The translations under genes and the position numbers were made by a program. Under the pieces are notes generated by a model that worked only from the letters and a program-made list of their open reading frames with translations, made no database searches and was not told where the DNA came from. This document shows positions 53,201-62,700 of a stretch of DNA of 64,000 nt, piece by piece. The DNA is taken from positions 57,611,930 through 57,675,929 of the forward strand of contig JANCRA010000001.1 in the NCBI GenBank assembly GCA_024362935.1, in the 5' to 3' direction. This DNA is from Setophaga petechia (lineage: Eukaryota; Chordata; Aves; Passeriformes; Parulidae). Each line of letters starts with the position of its first letter. Within the stretch, counting starts at the first letter, position 1.

Positions 53201-55828
53201 TTAGACCTACACCTGCCCTGTGATGCAGGGCAGATGCCCTCAAGTACTTTCTTCCGCAGCCAGGAACTCCTAATCACAAGTCAGCTACTCCTATGCTTTA
53301 AAAATTCCCAAGAGCAAGATATGGAGCTCAGCTTGGCATCACATGTCTCCCCAGACTTTCTCAAGTAAGGAACAGTTAAGATTCCAGCTTCCGGCAGAAA
53401 GAGCCACCTCCAGTGGGGAAGGATTTTAACTTTTTATTTCAGATATATGAAGGATATTAAAAAGGGCTTCAGGCTACCATTGTGATTGTGTATCCCCATC
53501 CCTAAGCCTGCTTGAACATAGCCTGCATGCAATCATCTATATTAATTAATTACCTCAGGCCATTTTTACTATCTCTAATGGTCCTCCAGACAGCAAAGTA
53601 CACTCAACTTTGTGCTGGTTCTGAACCACAGCACATATTAACACTACACACCCCTCAGCTGCAGGAGAAATAGCTACTTGTAGCTTTTTTTAAAGATAGT
53701 TCAAAGAACAATCTACTAGCTAGGACCTCTCTCCCCTGATGTCTGTTTACTAGAGAATAACTAACTACATGTGAGAATGATCAGATGTCTAGGAGGATGA
53801 CAGCTCCTGCTGTGCAGCTAACACAGCACAGTAGGGTCTCTTGCCGTCTCACTGGCCCATGATGTGATGGGGCACCATCAGCCTTACAGGAAGAGAAAGG
53901 CTATCTTCCTGCATCATTGGCAACCTGGGAAGCAGACAACATGTCACTGACAATTAGCTGAAAGGACCGCTAACCTTTCCTTTCCCCCCTTTCCTCCCAA
54001 AAACCCCCACAACTTTCGGGACACTGGGGAGTGATATAGGATGTGCTTTTTCTCAGCCGCTTGTAAGTCAGCAACTAAGCAAGACAAGTTTTAACCTGTT
54101 TTCAGAGGTGCTGTGCAGTACCTCCAGTTTATTATCAGACATGCTGACATCTGCTGCCACGGAAGCCAGTTCCACACCTGGCCTGCAGACAGTGTGATCC
54201 CAGTGTTTGCAGTATTGATAAGCAGATCCCTTTGGAGCTGAAACACACATACCCGGCTCAGCAATTCAGTCCCCACTACTGGATCATGTTCACATGAGCT
54301 AATCCACAGGCTCAGGTAACAGCTGACTTGTCTGCTAACTGGCAGGCTGGGCCTGCTTCCAGTTGTGCAGCCTAAGGAAGGAACACATAGAAAATGCTCA
54401 CACTGCTGCCAAATGTTGTCAAAATAGAGCAGTTGAATAACAAAACTGAAGCATTCAGGAACCAGGAGGAAACCAAGTGCTGACTGCTTTGTTCAGCCTT
54501 CTCCTGTTTCCTGGGCAAACTCAGACTTCTCTTATGGCCCCAAAGGCATAAAGACAACTCTGACCTACTACAGTCTACCACAACTCACAGTATGGGTTAA
54601 GATATAGTTAAAGAACTAATTTCAAAACCAGGCTAAAGGAAGAAAGATGAAGCAACTTTTCAGCTGTCTTTCTACAGACAGCGAGTGTAAGAAGTTTGGC
54701 AAACACTGATACTAACTCCAGAGAGTAAAAGGTCAACAGCAGCAGCAGAAAAAAAGACAAGCCCACTACACACTTTCAACTTGCAGTCCTACCACAGAAA
54801 AAGCACTGAGCTTGGGAAAGAAAGGTGCTGTCCAACACTTAGACCTCTTCAGAGATTATTTAAGTGCACTTTAATGCTGTTAGGACTGAGATAGCTTGCC
54901 AGCAACCCTAGAAGCATCAGGATAAAGACAAATTTCAAGACAAAAATTAACCTCATATTTGAACACAAAAATTTCCATTAACTAGGAACAGTCTCCATCT
55001 TAAGCTCAACTTTGTTTTGCTAAATTTCATGTTGTTTCATGCCCTTCATTTCCTCATCCCCTGATTTTTCAAAGACTCAGTATGAGCCAGTAAAGGCAGC
55101 ATTTTATACTGCAGGAACTGTTTGCTAGCCAGTAGCATTGCAAAACAATGAGATATGTAAGTGTGCTGGTTTTCAGTGGGGTAGAGTGAATTTTATTCAG
55201 AGTAGCTGGTATGGGGCTGCGTTATGGATTTGTGGTGAACACACAGTTGATAATATAGGGATGTTTTTGTTATGAGTAGGATTTACAGAGCCAGGGGCTT
55301 TCCTCACCTAGGCTAGTGAGGAAGTTGGGGGTGCTTGGGAGAGTGGGAGGAGACCAGCTCGGACAGGTGACCCAAAGTGACCTTCCAGACCATATGGCAT
55401 CATGCTCAGGACAAAGTGGGAGGAACAAGGAGGAATGCAGGACACTGATGGTGTTTGTCTTCCCAAGTCACTGTTACCCATGATGGGGCCCTGCTCTCTG
55501 GCCTGCCCATGGGAAAGCAAGGAATTCATTCCTTGTTTTGCTTTGCTTGTGTGTGTGACTTTGCTCTCCCCAGTCCCACTGGGGCAGTGAGTGAGCAGCT
55601 GCCTGAGGATATACCATGACTTTCAGTGAGCATGTAGCACCCACCTCTTCTCAGACAATCTCATGCACACATCTAACTGCTTCATTTGAGAAGGCCTCAG
55701 TACTCCAACATCACAACATTGCTCTCATCAATGTGACTTTACCCCAAGCTCTCACCATTGGCAGTAGGAGTCCGTGGCACCTGCGGCTGCGGCTTTTTGG
55801 CACCTTTCTGTAACCGGACAGTGGCCCA
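44128..55828 (-). CDS. GPAT3: Glycerol-3-phosphate acyltransferase 3, 5'-partial, eleven exons
   Basis: GPAT3 transfers an acyl group from acyl-CoA to sn-glycerol-3-phosphate, giving lysophosphatidic acid. This is the first step of glycerolipid and triacylglycerol synthesis at the ER membrane. CDS, in transcript order: 55828-55756, 50108-49838, 49363-49289, 48790-48701, 48508-48415, 47999-47884, 46795-46740, 46259-46174, 45750-45622, 45143-45064, 44254-44128; 1,197 nt including TGA, 398 residues. Visible in the fragment: two hydrophobic segments (about residues 94-112 and 116-134), motif I NHTSPID with H184 and D189, motif II GLMGIIQR (208-215), motif III FPEGT (256-260, split by an intron) and motif IV PVAIK (283-287). 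SSEELLSWNLLTRTNVNF and KNYSKM favour GPAT3 over its paralogue GPAT4, which from memory has SAEEL...LSRTNYNF and KLYSKM. Human GPAT3 is 434 residues; the missing part is about 45 N-terminal residues. No frameshift or internal stop was found. Confidence 0.96.
44255..45063 (-). other. GPAT3: GPAT3 last intron
   Basis: 809 nt, phase 2, splitting the Trp codon. Nothing else seen. Confidence 0.9.
45064..45143 (-). CDS. GPAT3: GPAT3 penultimate coding exon
   Basis: 80 nt, acceptor ctcttgaag/GAAGAT and donor CCATG/gtgagt (phase 0 in, phase 2 out). It encodes EDEDAVQFANRVRSAIARQ and GGLTELP, and joins to the last exon through a split Trp codon. A second AG three codon positions inside (...GAAG/ATG) was rejected because it breaks the frame. 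Confidence 0.95.
45144..45621 (-). other. GPAT3: GPAT3 intron
   Basis: 478 nt, phase 0. Nothing else seen. Confidence 0.9.
45622..45750 (-). CDS. GPAT3: GPAT3 exon, post-catalytic region
   Basis: 129 nt (43 codons, phase 0 at both ends), acceptor cctttgcag/TATGAT and donor AAAG/gtaatc. It encodes YDPQFGDAFWNSSKY, a hydrophobic run SYLLRIMTSWAIVCNVWY, and LPPMVRK. This matches the human YNPQFGDAFWNSSKYNMVSY region. Confidence 0.97.
45751..46173 (-). other. GPAT3: GPAT3 intron
   Basis: 423 nt, phase 0. Nothing else seen. Confidence 0.9.
46174..46259 (-). CDS. GPAT3: GPAT3 exon, end of motif III and motif IV
   Basis: 86 nt, acceptor ttctggacag/GCACC and donor ATCAAA/gtaagt (phase 1 in, phase 0 out). 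It encodes (G)TCINNTSVMMFKKGSFE, then IGGTIYPVAIK. The last residues are motif IV, implicated in acyl-CoA binding in this family. Confidence 0.97.
46260..46739 (-). other. GPAT3: GPAT3 intron splitting FPEGT
   Basis: 480 nt, phase 1. It interrupts the codon for the Gly of FPEGT. Confidence 0.9.
46740..46795 (-). CDS. GPAT3: GPAT3 exon, start of motif III
   Basis: 56 nt, acceptor gcttccacag/ACTCAG and donor GAAG/gtaaga (phase 2 in, phase 1 out). It encodes LREHVADKSKLPILIFPE. The FPEGT motif, thought to bind the glycerol phosphate, is completed in the next exon because the intron splits the Gly codon. Confidence 0.96.
46796..47883 (-). other. GPAT3: GPAT3 intron
   Basis: 1,088 nt of AT-rich unique sequence. 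No repeats recognised. Confidence 0.9.
47884..47999 (-). CDS. GPAT3: GPAT3 exon with acyltransferase motif II
   Basis: 116 nt, acceptor gcttgcag/GTGGGC and donor AAAAG/gtgaga (phase 0 in, phase 2 out). It encodes VGQVHGGLMGIIQR, then ATVKACPHVWFERSE and MKDRHLVTK. The Thr after RA replaces the Met I recall in the human proteins; the rest of the block is unchanged. Confidence 0.97.
48000..48414 (-). other. GPAT3: GPAT3 intron
   Basis: 415 nt between the motif I and motif II exons. Nothing else seen. Confidence 0.9.
48415..48508 (-). CDS. GPAT3: GPAT3 exon with acyltransferase motif I
   Basis: 94 nt, acceptor aatttcag/GGAA and donor GCAATG/gtatga (phase 2 in, phase 0 out). It contains GGICVANHTSPIDAIIL; His184 and Asp189 of the fragment form the H-x4-D catalytic motif of glycerolipid acyltransferases. 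It ends DGCYAM. Confidence 0.97.
48701..48790 (-). CDS. GPAT3: GPAT3 exon, segment before the catalytic motif
   Basis: 90 nt, acceptor ttctttcag/TGTG and donor AACAA/gtgagt (phase 2 in and out). It encodes residues from VKNYLSEVVHLTCSR through LVRALSGTIHYHN. Length and phase join exactly to both neighbours. The motif order matches human GPAT3 without gaps. Confidence 0.96.
48791..49288 (-). other. GPAT3: GPAT3 intron
   Basis: 498 nt, gtaggt donor and ttctttcag acceptor. An antisense ORF of 123 codons here has no recognisable features. Confidence 0.9.
49289..49363 (-). CDS. GPAT3: GPAT3 exon, second hydrophobic segment
   Basis: 75 nt between acceptor tgtctgtag/CTTTAG and donor GGCAG/gtaggt (phase 2 in and out). 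It encodes FSLAAIGITSMIVGTTVVG, a membrane-spanning or re-entrant segment, followed by QLPNG. The human counterpart is VTLAFIGISLLVIGTTLVG. Confidence 0.95.
49364..49837 (-). other. GPAT3: GPAT3 intron
   Basis: 474 nt between two phase-2 junctions. No repeat or secondary signal seen. Confidence 0.9.
49838..50108 (-). CDS. GPAT3: GPAT3 exon, regulatory N-terminal domain and first hydrophobic segment
   Basis: 271 nt, acceptor ccttcccaag/GTATC and donor CTACG/gtaagc (phase 1 in, phase 2 out). It encodes residues 25-115, from GIIERDETPMEK to the end of a hydrophobic stretch, VVWVIGVVVRYCFLLPL. The central VEDEVTQRFSSEELLSWNL is the most GPAT3-diagnostic part of the fragment. Confidence 0.97.
52341..52406. 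repeat. 16-bp inverted repeat with an extra direct copy
   Basis: cttagtagtatctagt at 52,341-52,356 is the exact reverse complement of actagatactactaag at 52,391-52,406. A further direct copy of the first 13 bases is at 52,366-52,378, so two direct copies compete to pair with one inverted copy. Confidence 0.92.
55162..55620 (+). mobile_element. LTR-like endogenous retrovirus remnant inside a GPAT3 intron
   Basis: It begins tgtgctggttttcagtgggg and continues with ggtatggggctgcgttatgg, gtttgtcttcccaagtcact and tccttgttttgctttgcttg. These are segments of an abundant songbird ERV long terminal repeat as I recall it. It ends near gaggatataccatgac. The copy looks internally deleted, and the region where a TATA box would be expected is degraded. 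No internal genes flank it, so it is probably a solo LTR. It is in antisense orientation to GPAT3. Family assignment was not checked. Confidence 0.6.
55756..55828 (-). CDS. GPAT3: GPAT3 exon, N-terminal linker (first coding exon visible)
   Basis: Acceptor ctgtccaacag before TGG and donor AATG/gtgagagc bound 73 nt: 24 codons plus one base (phase 1 out). It starts WATVRLQKG, matching the WATIRIEKG of human GPAT3, and continues with a Lys/Pro/Gln-rich linker, KKPQPQVPR, two residues longer than in the human protein. The exon is too short to stand out as an ORF; it was found by homology and is supported by phase agreement with the next exon. The preceding exon must end in phase 0 after the expected ...KTLE and was not found in this window. 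Confidence 0.9.
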
Positions 55829-56288
55829 CTGTTGGACAGAATGAAAACATTATTTCACAAATGCAGTATGCACTTAAGGAAAAATGTCACTAAAAAAAAC
55901 CAACAGTTCGTCAAAGACACATTGTGATTTTCAAAGAATATCTTTATCAGGTAACCATCATTCATGCTCCTCAGATGTGTCCACAAACCCAAACACATAC
56001 ACAGTTCTTATGAAGAAACTCAGAGTACTTAATAATAATTAAAAATACCAAACCAAAACAACACTCAGTGCCAGTCAGTACTTCTCAACTCTGCTTTCAG
56101 TCTTCAGAGAGCCACACATATTTCAGTTCCAGTTCAGGTACACAGCCACCAAGATCCTGAAAGGCCTCAGTCAGCCTTACTACTGCCACAGCAGCCACTG
56201 AGTCCAGGCCACATGGAGAGCCCCAGAAGCTGAGCTAGACATAGCACAACCCAGACTGTCTCCTTTCAGAGTTTCACCATACTGAAGC

Positions 56289-56315
56289 AAAAAAAAAAAA
56301 AAAAAACAAAAAAAA
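56289..56315 (+). repeat. Interrupted A-rich tract
   Basis: Eighteen A, one C, then eight A. No retroposed sequence was recognised in front of it. Confidence 0.93.
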
Positions 56316-56516
56316 CCACAAAAAGTCCTAACTGGTTTAAGTGAAACTGAAGCCTGCACACAGCTGATTTCACTAAAAACCAAAACCAGCATTTGCAGTC
56401 ATGAGAAATTTCAATTAAATTCAGACTCAACCCAAAAAGGATAGCACCCAAGAACTTTCCAAGCTGAACAAACCTGACATTTCCCTTGACTCTGCAATTG
56501 CTCATTTCTTGGCATC

Positions 56517-56745
56517 TTCACAGAATCATACAATGCTTTGAGTTGGAAGAAATCTTAGAGATCACCTAGTTCCAACCTCCTTCCATGGACAGAAACACCT
56601 TCTACCAGATCAGGTTGCTCAGAGCCCCATCCAGCCAGGTCTTGAACACCTCTAGGGATGGAAAGTCCACAGCTTCTCTGGTCAATGAGTTCCAGGTGCC
56701 TTCTCCAGGCTCAACAACCCCAGCTCTCTCAGCTCTCATTTTGAA
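56517..56745 (-). mobile_element. CR1 LINE 3' end, reverse orientation
   Basis: tcacagaatcatacaatgct is the reverse complement of the CR1 terminus. It is followed by cacctagttccaacctcctt, cagccaggtcttgaacacct and ctcaacaaccccagctctct. The element is in the same orientation as GPAT3, in the intron upstream of the first visible exon. Confidence 0.94.
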
Positions 56746-59700
56746 GCTCTGAGCAGCAGGAAAACAGGCCAATTCTCCAGCTTTGGGGTGAGCTACAGAG
56801 TGCCCCTTCCTTCTCAGTTCTGTGGCTGCTAAGGCAATAGCTCTTCCAGGAATTAATTTTAACTGGATACATATTGAAGCTGCTCCCCTGACATTTGCAG
56901 CCTCCTCACTCCTGGAGATAGAGCAGCCACAGTCCCCGAGTTTGTTGGATTTGCCCACGCCTCCTGTGCAGCAAACAGTAGGAATAACTCAGTTTTTCTG
57001 TAGTACTCAAGTACCTTCACTAACTTTCTGGCTACATTCTTATCAGCACTGTGACCATAAAAGTTCTGGGAAATACCAAACCAAAACAATGTTCATGGAA
57101 GAACCTATTCAGAGCACTGTTATTTTACATTTTGTCTATGGAATGGATTTGGGGATAGAGAGGGACCAGCAAATACATTCGCGCAATCATTTCTGACCAG
57201 ACTTGAGTCACTGCATTCAACAAATTAATATCTCCAAACAGCTCTTATCACTTATCATATAGAAGAACAAGAGCATATTTGGCTAATGGTCTCAGCCATA
57301 CACACCAGCAGAAAAAAAAAAGTTTTCACCCTTCAAATCCTCTCAAAGGGATAATTAAAACCTGGAAGAACACTTTGGTACTCAGAAAGAGAATGCAACA
57401 CTGTAGCTTCTGTAGCTTCAGAAAGCTCTTGCTACAGAAATTCTGCAGTTATGGGTTCATTCTAGACTGTGTCAAAGCTTCAGCCTCAGCACAAATCACG
57501 AGGACACGTGCTATTGAGACAGGCCTTTGTAATGTGCAAAAGCTTGCAACACCCCCCTATACTGCAGTATCTTGATGCTTTGCTGTGCAAAGGAGGCAGT
57601 GCAATCTTGCCAAAGCAGAGAAATTGCAGGGTCGTGTAACTTGAGTCAGTTTCTACTGCTCAGATACATTTATCAACCCTATTCAGAAAAGCCCATTTCT
57701 TCTTCCTAAGTGGTCTGACCTTTGCTCCTCATGTCCATCTAATTCCAGAAAGGTGCAGCAACCCACCTAGGGGATGGAGGAACAGTGGCAAAGAGAAAGC
57801 CTGGAGAGGACAGCTCCCTTTGCACTCTACCTGTGCCTTCCCAGGAGACGGGAGCACTGCCGCAAGCCTGACAAGAGCGTAGCATTTTGTACAAGGGTTG
57901 CACAGTGTATTCCAGGGGACAACTGACTTGTGCGCCACAAGTCAGTGGCTGGGGCATTTTTACATTCCATGCCAGGTCTCTTAGGGGATTTAAGCACACT
58001 TAATAAAATAAGCAATGATGAGACCAGCTCTCTCTCTTGGTCAGGAGCATTTGGGCATTCCTACGGACCCACATCTATCAGATGACACAGCAAACAACTT
58101 TTAAGTTCTCAGTCAGCTTTCTTCTTGCCTCAATCCACCATATTTCCAAAAACTATGTATGTTCCAGCAACCAAGGAGTAAGAAATGAGAAATTTTTACT
58201 TAACATCTAATTCTTTCACATATTCTCAGGCACCTGAATTAAAGGCACTACCATCAAAGCCAGAATCTCAACTTTGATCAAGTGAAAAGCTTGTTTATAT
58301 CCAGGCTGGGAAACAAAAGAGACACCACCCACACTAATGTGAGTAATTCTCCTTCCTTCCTGCTAATCGGGGATATGTGCCATCCATCGCTGGTTCCTGT
58401 GCTCAAGGACAACAAGGTTGTGCTAAAAAGAGCTGTCACAATGTGAGCTGATCCATCCCACAGAGGGGAAAACAACGTCTTTGTGTATTAGAAAGCAAAG
58501 CATGAAACAATTACAAGCCATAGTCTCCCTTCTACTCAGGAAATAAGCAAAAAGCAGACTGGCAAGGCTTTTGGATCTCTCAGTAACACTGGCACAAATC
58601 TAAGTGGCTTCTCCCAGCTGGTGCTGAGCTGGCAGTCTCAAGAACCTTGGTGCAGTCCCGTGTTTTTAGTAGGGTTTCTTGAGGCAGCTTTGGGGAATAA
58701 GTATAAAACACCAGGCTCCTGAACAGATTAAAAATAGTTCTACAGTGGGGCTACCCAATAGACTGAAAATGTAAAGTCAGAAAACAGCATGATCCCAGAA
58801 CTGTAAGCATCACCACAAGTCTAATTTTGAAACTTTATTATCATAACTGCTAACAAGAAAGTAGCTTGAATGTTTTAATTACGCAATGCAGAATCTGAAG
58901 ATACCACACTTCACTAGGCAAGGAAAACATCAACTTTCCCCTGAAAAGTTCTCCCTGCTTATCCTCCTAGAAAAGTCCTCTAATTTATCAGCACCTTTAA
59001 AATAAAATCTAAAGTGGTCAAAAGATCAAATTCACTCACACATCACTATGCAACTGCCACACATAGAGTACCTATGCAGTACTTGAGAAAGACAGTTGTC
59101 TATTTAGCAACTGTCTTATCTGGAGTTAGGAAGGGTTTTTGATATCTCTTGTGAATCTGTGATTTTTGCCTCTGAGGTCTGACTACATCCAAAGCCAAGC
59201 CTGACATGTCATTTCATGAAAGTACGTCTAGACATTCTTTGCTGGAATCAAAATACAAATCATTAGGAACACCTCAAAGTGTTGCCTGTTCCTCTAAGGA
59301 ATGGGGCTCAGCCTTTCACCTCATTTACCACCTTTACACTACCTCTGACTCAACCATGTTCAACATTTTTTGGAAGGGAGAGATGACTGAAATCTGCAAT
59401 CACATAGAGACAGACCACGGGGGTTCCTCTTTCAAAAGCACCGCTGGATCAGAGCCAAAAGTTTAGGTGTTAGTTAAGGTGAGCACTCCTCCTTGGAATC
59501 TCTCCAAACCTCAGTAACAAAAGAAAGACTACAGAGCACATCCCACACAATGCCACCTTGTTTAACACAGCAAGATCTGCATGCCAGTTACTGAGTTGTT
59601 CTGTGTGAGGAAAGAACACCAACACCACCAAGAGGAGCAACCATTTCCGAGTCAGGGCAAAACGTCCTCTCTCACCTCCCGTGCACTTCTTACTCTGATG

Positions 59701-62700
59701 GGACACCCCCGGCACTGCCTCCAAGGAGCTTCCCAAATTCTTCCACACACAGGAGTTGTATAGCAAGTCCTTCCTGGTGGACAGGTATTCGATGAGCAAT
59801 TAAGAGTCCAGCTTTATAGGATAACACCAATGACATCAGCAAAAGGAATGCCAAGCAGCTTCTTTTATAGCAGCTTCACAAACTCCTAATTCAAGGCAAG
59901 CTCTGAATACAGCTGCTGTTATTTTTTAACAGCATTTGACTATTAACAGTGTTCATATGCTGTAAAATTGAGAGCAGTTTCAGACAAGAGCTGTTGATCT
60001 GGAATGTGACACATTAATTACTGATGCAACTACAGCGAAGGGCAACCCCCAGTTCTGCCAATCTTACTGTAATACAAGAAATCTTGATTTTTAAATCTGT
60101 GGTAAACATATATAAAGGCCTTCAAAGGACTGAGGTCTACATTAATACTGGCCAGGGATTTACTTCAAGATTCTGCACAAAATTTGCTAGAATGTTATTC
60201 CAAAAGTCAGCATGAGCCCTGTAAACAAGGGCACATCATTCACATCAGGCATGTCTCCAAGACATGCTTCTCATTACCATCTGAGCTGGCAGCTTTCAGA
60301 GCTCTCTCAGACTCTCCTCTGCCCAGCAGTCCTTGAAGGATACCAATTACACAGACAGAGGCCTTCACTGACTCTGTGCAATGACATTAGTCAGCAAAGT
60401 TTGCTGCTGAGGCCAGTGAGTTACACAAGCAGCAGTCAAAGCCCACAATGATTCATCTATTTATCAGCTTACATCCTCTTCTTCTCCATTCCCTACCCTC
60501 ATGTCTGGCACCACACAGAATCCTGATGTGACTTAGGGGAAGAAGCATCAGCCTAGCACACCTAGGACAAGAGTATCAGTCCATCCCACCAGCCCTGCAC
60601 AGCTGCAATCTCCAGTTTGACCAGAGGAACTGAGAGGTCCTTTTTCCTCATATCTAGGTCCATTCATATTGCCAAGGTCATCTGCAACACAAGGAACTTG
60701 GGCTTAACCTCCAGCTACAGAATAATATTACACTCTTGTCCAGCAAAAATATATTCCCTACAGGCAGCATAAAACAGTATCAGAAATTGCTTCTGTTACA
60801 AGGGGCTGCTGTTAAACCCCGATGGGTCAGTTACAGGGCTCGAACAACACCTACAAGTGCAGCATCTGCTGTGCATTACAGCCAGCAAAAGCAGCCACAC
60901 AAGAAGCACTCTCTCTGCTCACCACAAGCCCCCACAAAAAGCCTCGAGAGACTGGGAAGGGGAGTGCACTAAAAGTGCTTGCAGTCATCAACAAACCATT
61001 AGTCCAGAAATAGACAATAATGTGATGTTAGTTAATAGCCAGGTTGTTTGTTTCCTGGCTCAAATGTGACCGGAACAACTCACTTCCCTCAGGCTTTCTT
61101 GTTTCTTCACGTTTCACATGCATTATGCACCGCACAGTTTTAAAAACACATGAATTTTTCCCATTAGAAAGGGCAAGAAGGGCAGACTTTACAAAGTGCT
61201 GCTGACAACTCTACTGCCTCAGGCAGCAAGGCACACCCAAAAAAAACCCCCCATCAGACTGAAAAAAAAACCCCCAACCATTTAACAAGGTGAGCTGCAA
61301 TCCATCCAAGCAGAGATCATCACCGGGGGGGTGCATTGCTACTGCCAAATGTATAGACACATAGTCCAAATTAGTCCTCCAGATTTTCTACAATCTGATG
61401 GAAATAGAGAAACTGATCCTATGTGACAGTGACTGCTCTTTGGGCCTCAGTGAAAGACAAAGGACTTGCTGAAAGGTTGGATTCTCCAATGCTTAGCAAG
61501 ACACCTTCAATGGCATGTTTGCAGGGCCTCGACAGCCTCAAATCATATTAAGAGTTCACAAGAGGCAATGGATTAAGACACAGCATAAATGAGACCAAGA
61601 GGTAAAAATGCACTAAATTTAAAATTGGAAGCAATCTGTCGATGTTGAAAAACAAAAAGGGAGCAATGCAGCATGCTGTGATGACTGCAAGAGACAGTCC
61701 CCAGCATTTCAGCAGTAGAGAATATTTCTGTGGCAAGAGACTTGACAAGCATCAGGACAGCAGGTGCCTAGTCCAGACTAGCTCCCCATAGGGTCAAACA
61801 GCTACTAGAGATGTTTCTGCAGCAGTACTCCTACATTTTAAAAAAACTATATTACCACAGTGCCATAAATCCTTCTATTAACACTTGGAAGGAAAGCCAC
61901 AGACAAAAATGACCAAGCTCCTAAAAGTTTGCTGTGTTTGGTAGGGCAATTCAGAAGCAAGTTCATGCACTTTCAGGAATACCCACATGATGGGTGAAGC
62001 AGGCTTTCAAATAGCAAGTGCTGCCTGCTGTACTTCTTCAGCACAACTTTCTACACATTTTACCTTAATCACATGGAAAAAAATACAATCACATAGGAAA
62101 AAATATATCCACATAAGGCTGGTAATCCCTAGTGCAGTACTTAAGGGTCAAATGCAACCCAACAGCAGCATATCCTCATCTGTACATGCTGTGTTTTCTT
62201 AGCAGCATGTGCTTGCTGAGGTAGCTCAGCAGAGAGAAAAATCTATTGTGCACCAACTGATGTCCCTTGTCAGAAATGTCAGATGGCCAAAGTACAAAAA
62301 CACTTTGTTCCTAAAAAGGAGCTTCCCCCTCCCTTTTCTCAGATCATGCTTGTAGCACCAAGAACAAGCTTCTGCCCTCCTGAAACAAGCAGAAAACCTT
62401 TTTTTTTTAATTTGGCAAGAAAAAATTCAAGCACAAGCCCCCATCATCTTAACCTGCTCCATCCCACAGCCTACACAACAACTGAACACCATGGACTCAT
62501 TCTTGGATGTTTTGTTTGTCTGATGTGACCTGAAGAGGTATCACAGCAAACTCTAGAATTGTCCCTCAACTGTGGACAGACTTGGACCCTCAAAATAGAT
62601 TGACTTGAATAAAGCAGACGTTGTAACCTGACAACACAGGCCATGTAGGAAACAAACCACAGTCACTGTGTCCTTCCACTATACCAAGACACGGGATATA

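Larger units (their letters stand above)
50109..55755 (-). other. GPAT3: GPAT3 intron (5.6 kb)
   Basis: The intron lies between the linker exon and the 271-nt exon, with gtgagagc donor and ccttcccaag acceptor. It contains an LTR-like insertion near its 5' end (55,162-55,620), an inverted repeat at 52.34-52.41 kb and no recognisable gene. The 164-codon plus-strand ORF at 50,250-50,744 matches nothing I recognise. Confidence 0.85.

Noticed and set aside
56859..57089. Minus-strand KLVKVLEYY as the missing GPAT3 N-terminal exon (...ILVKTLEW)
   Set aside because: Only a few residues match by chance, there is no phase-0 donor after LE, and no upstream GFILLPS-like segment.
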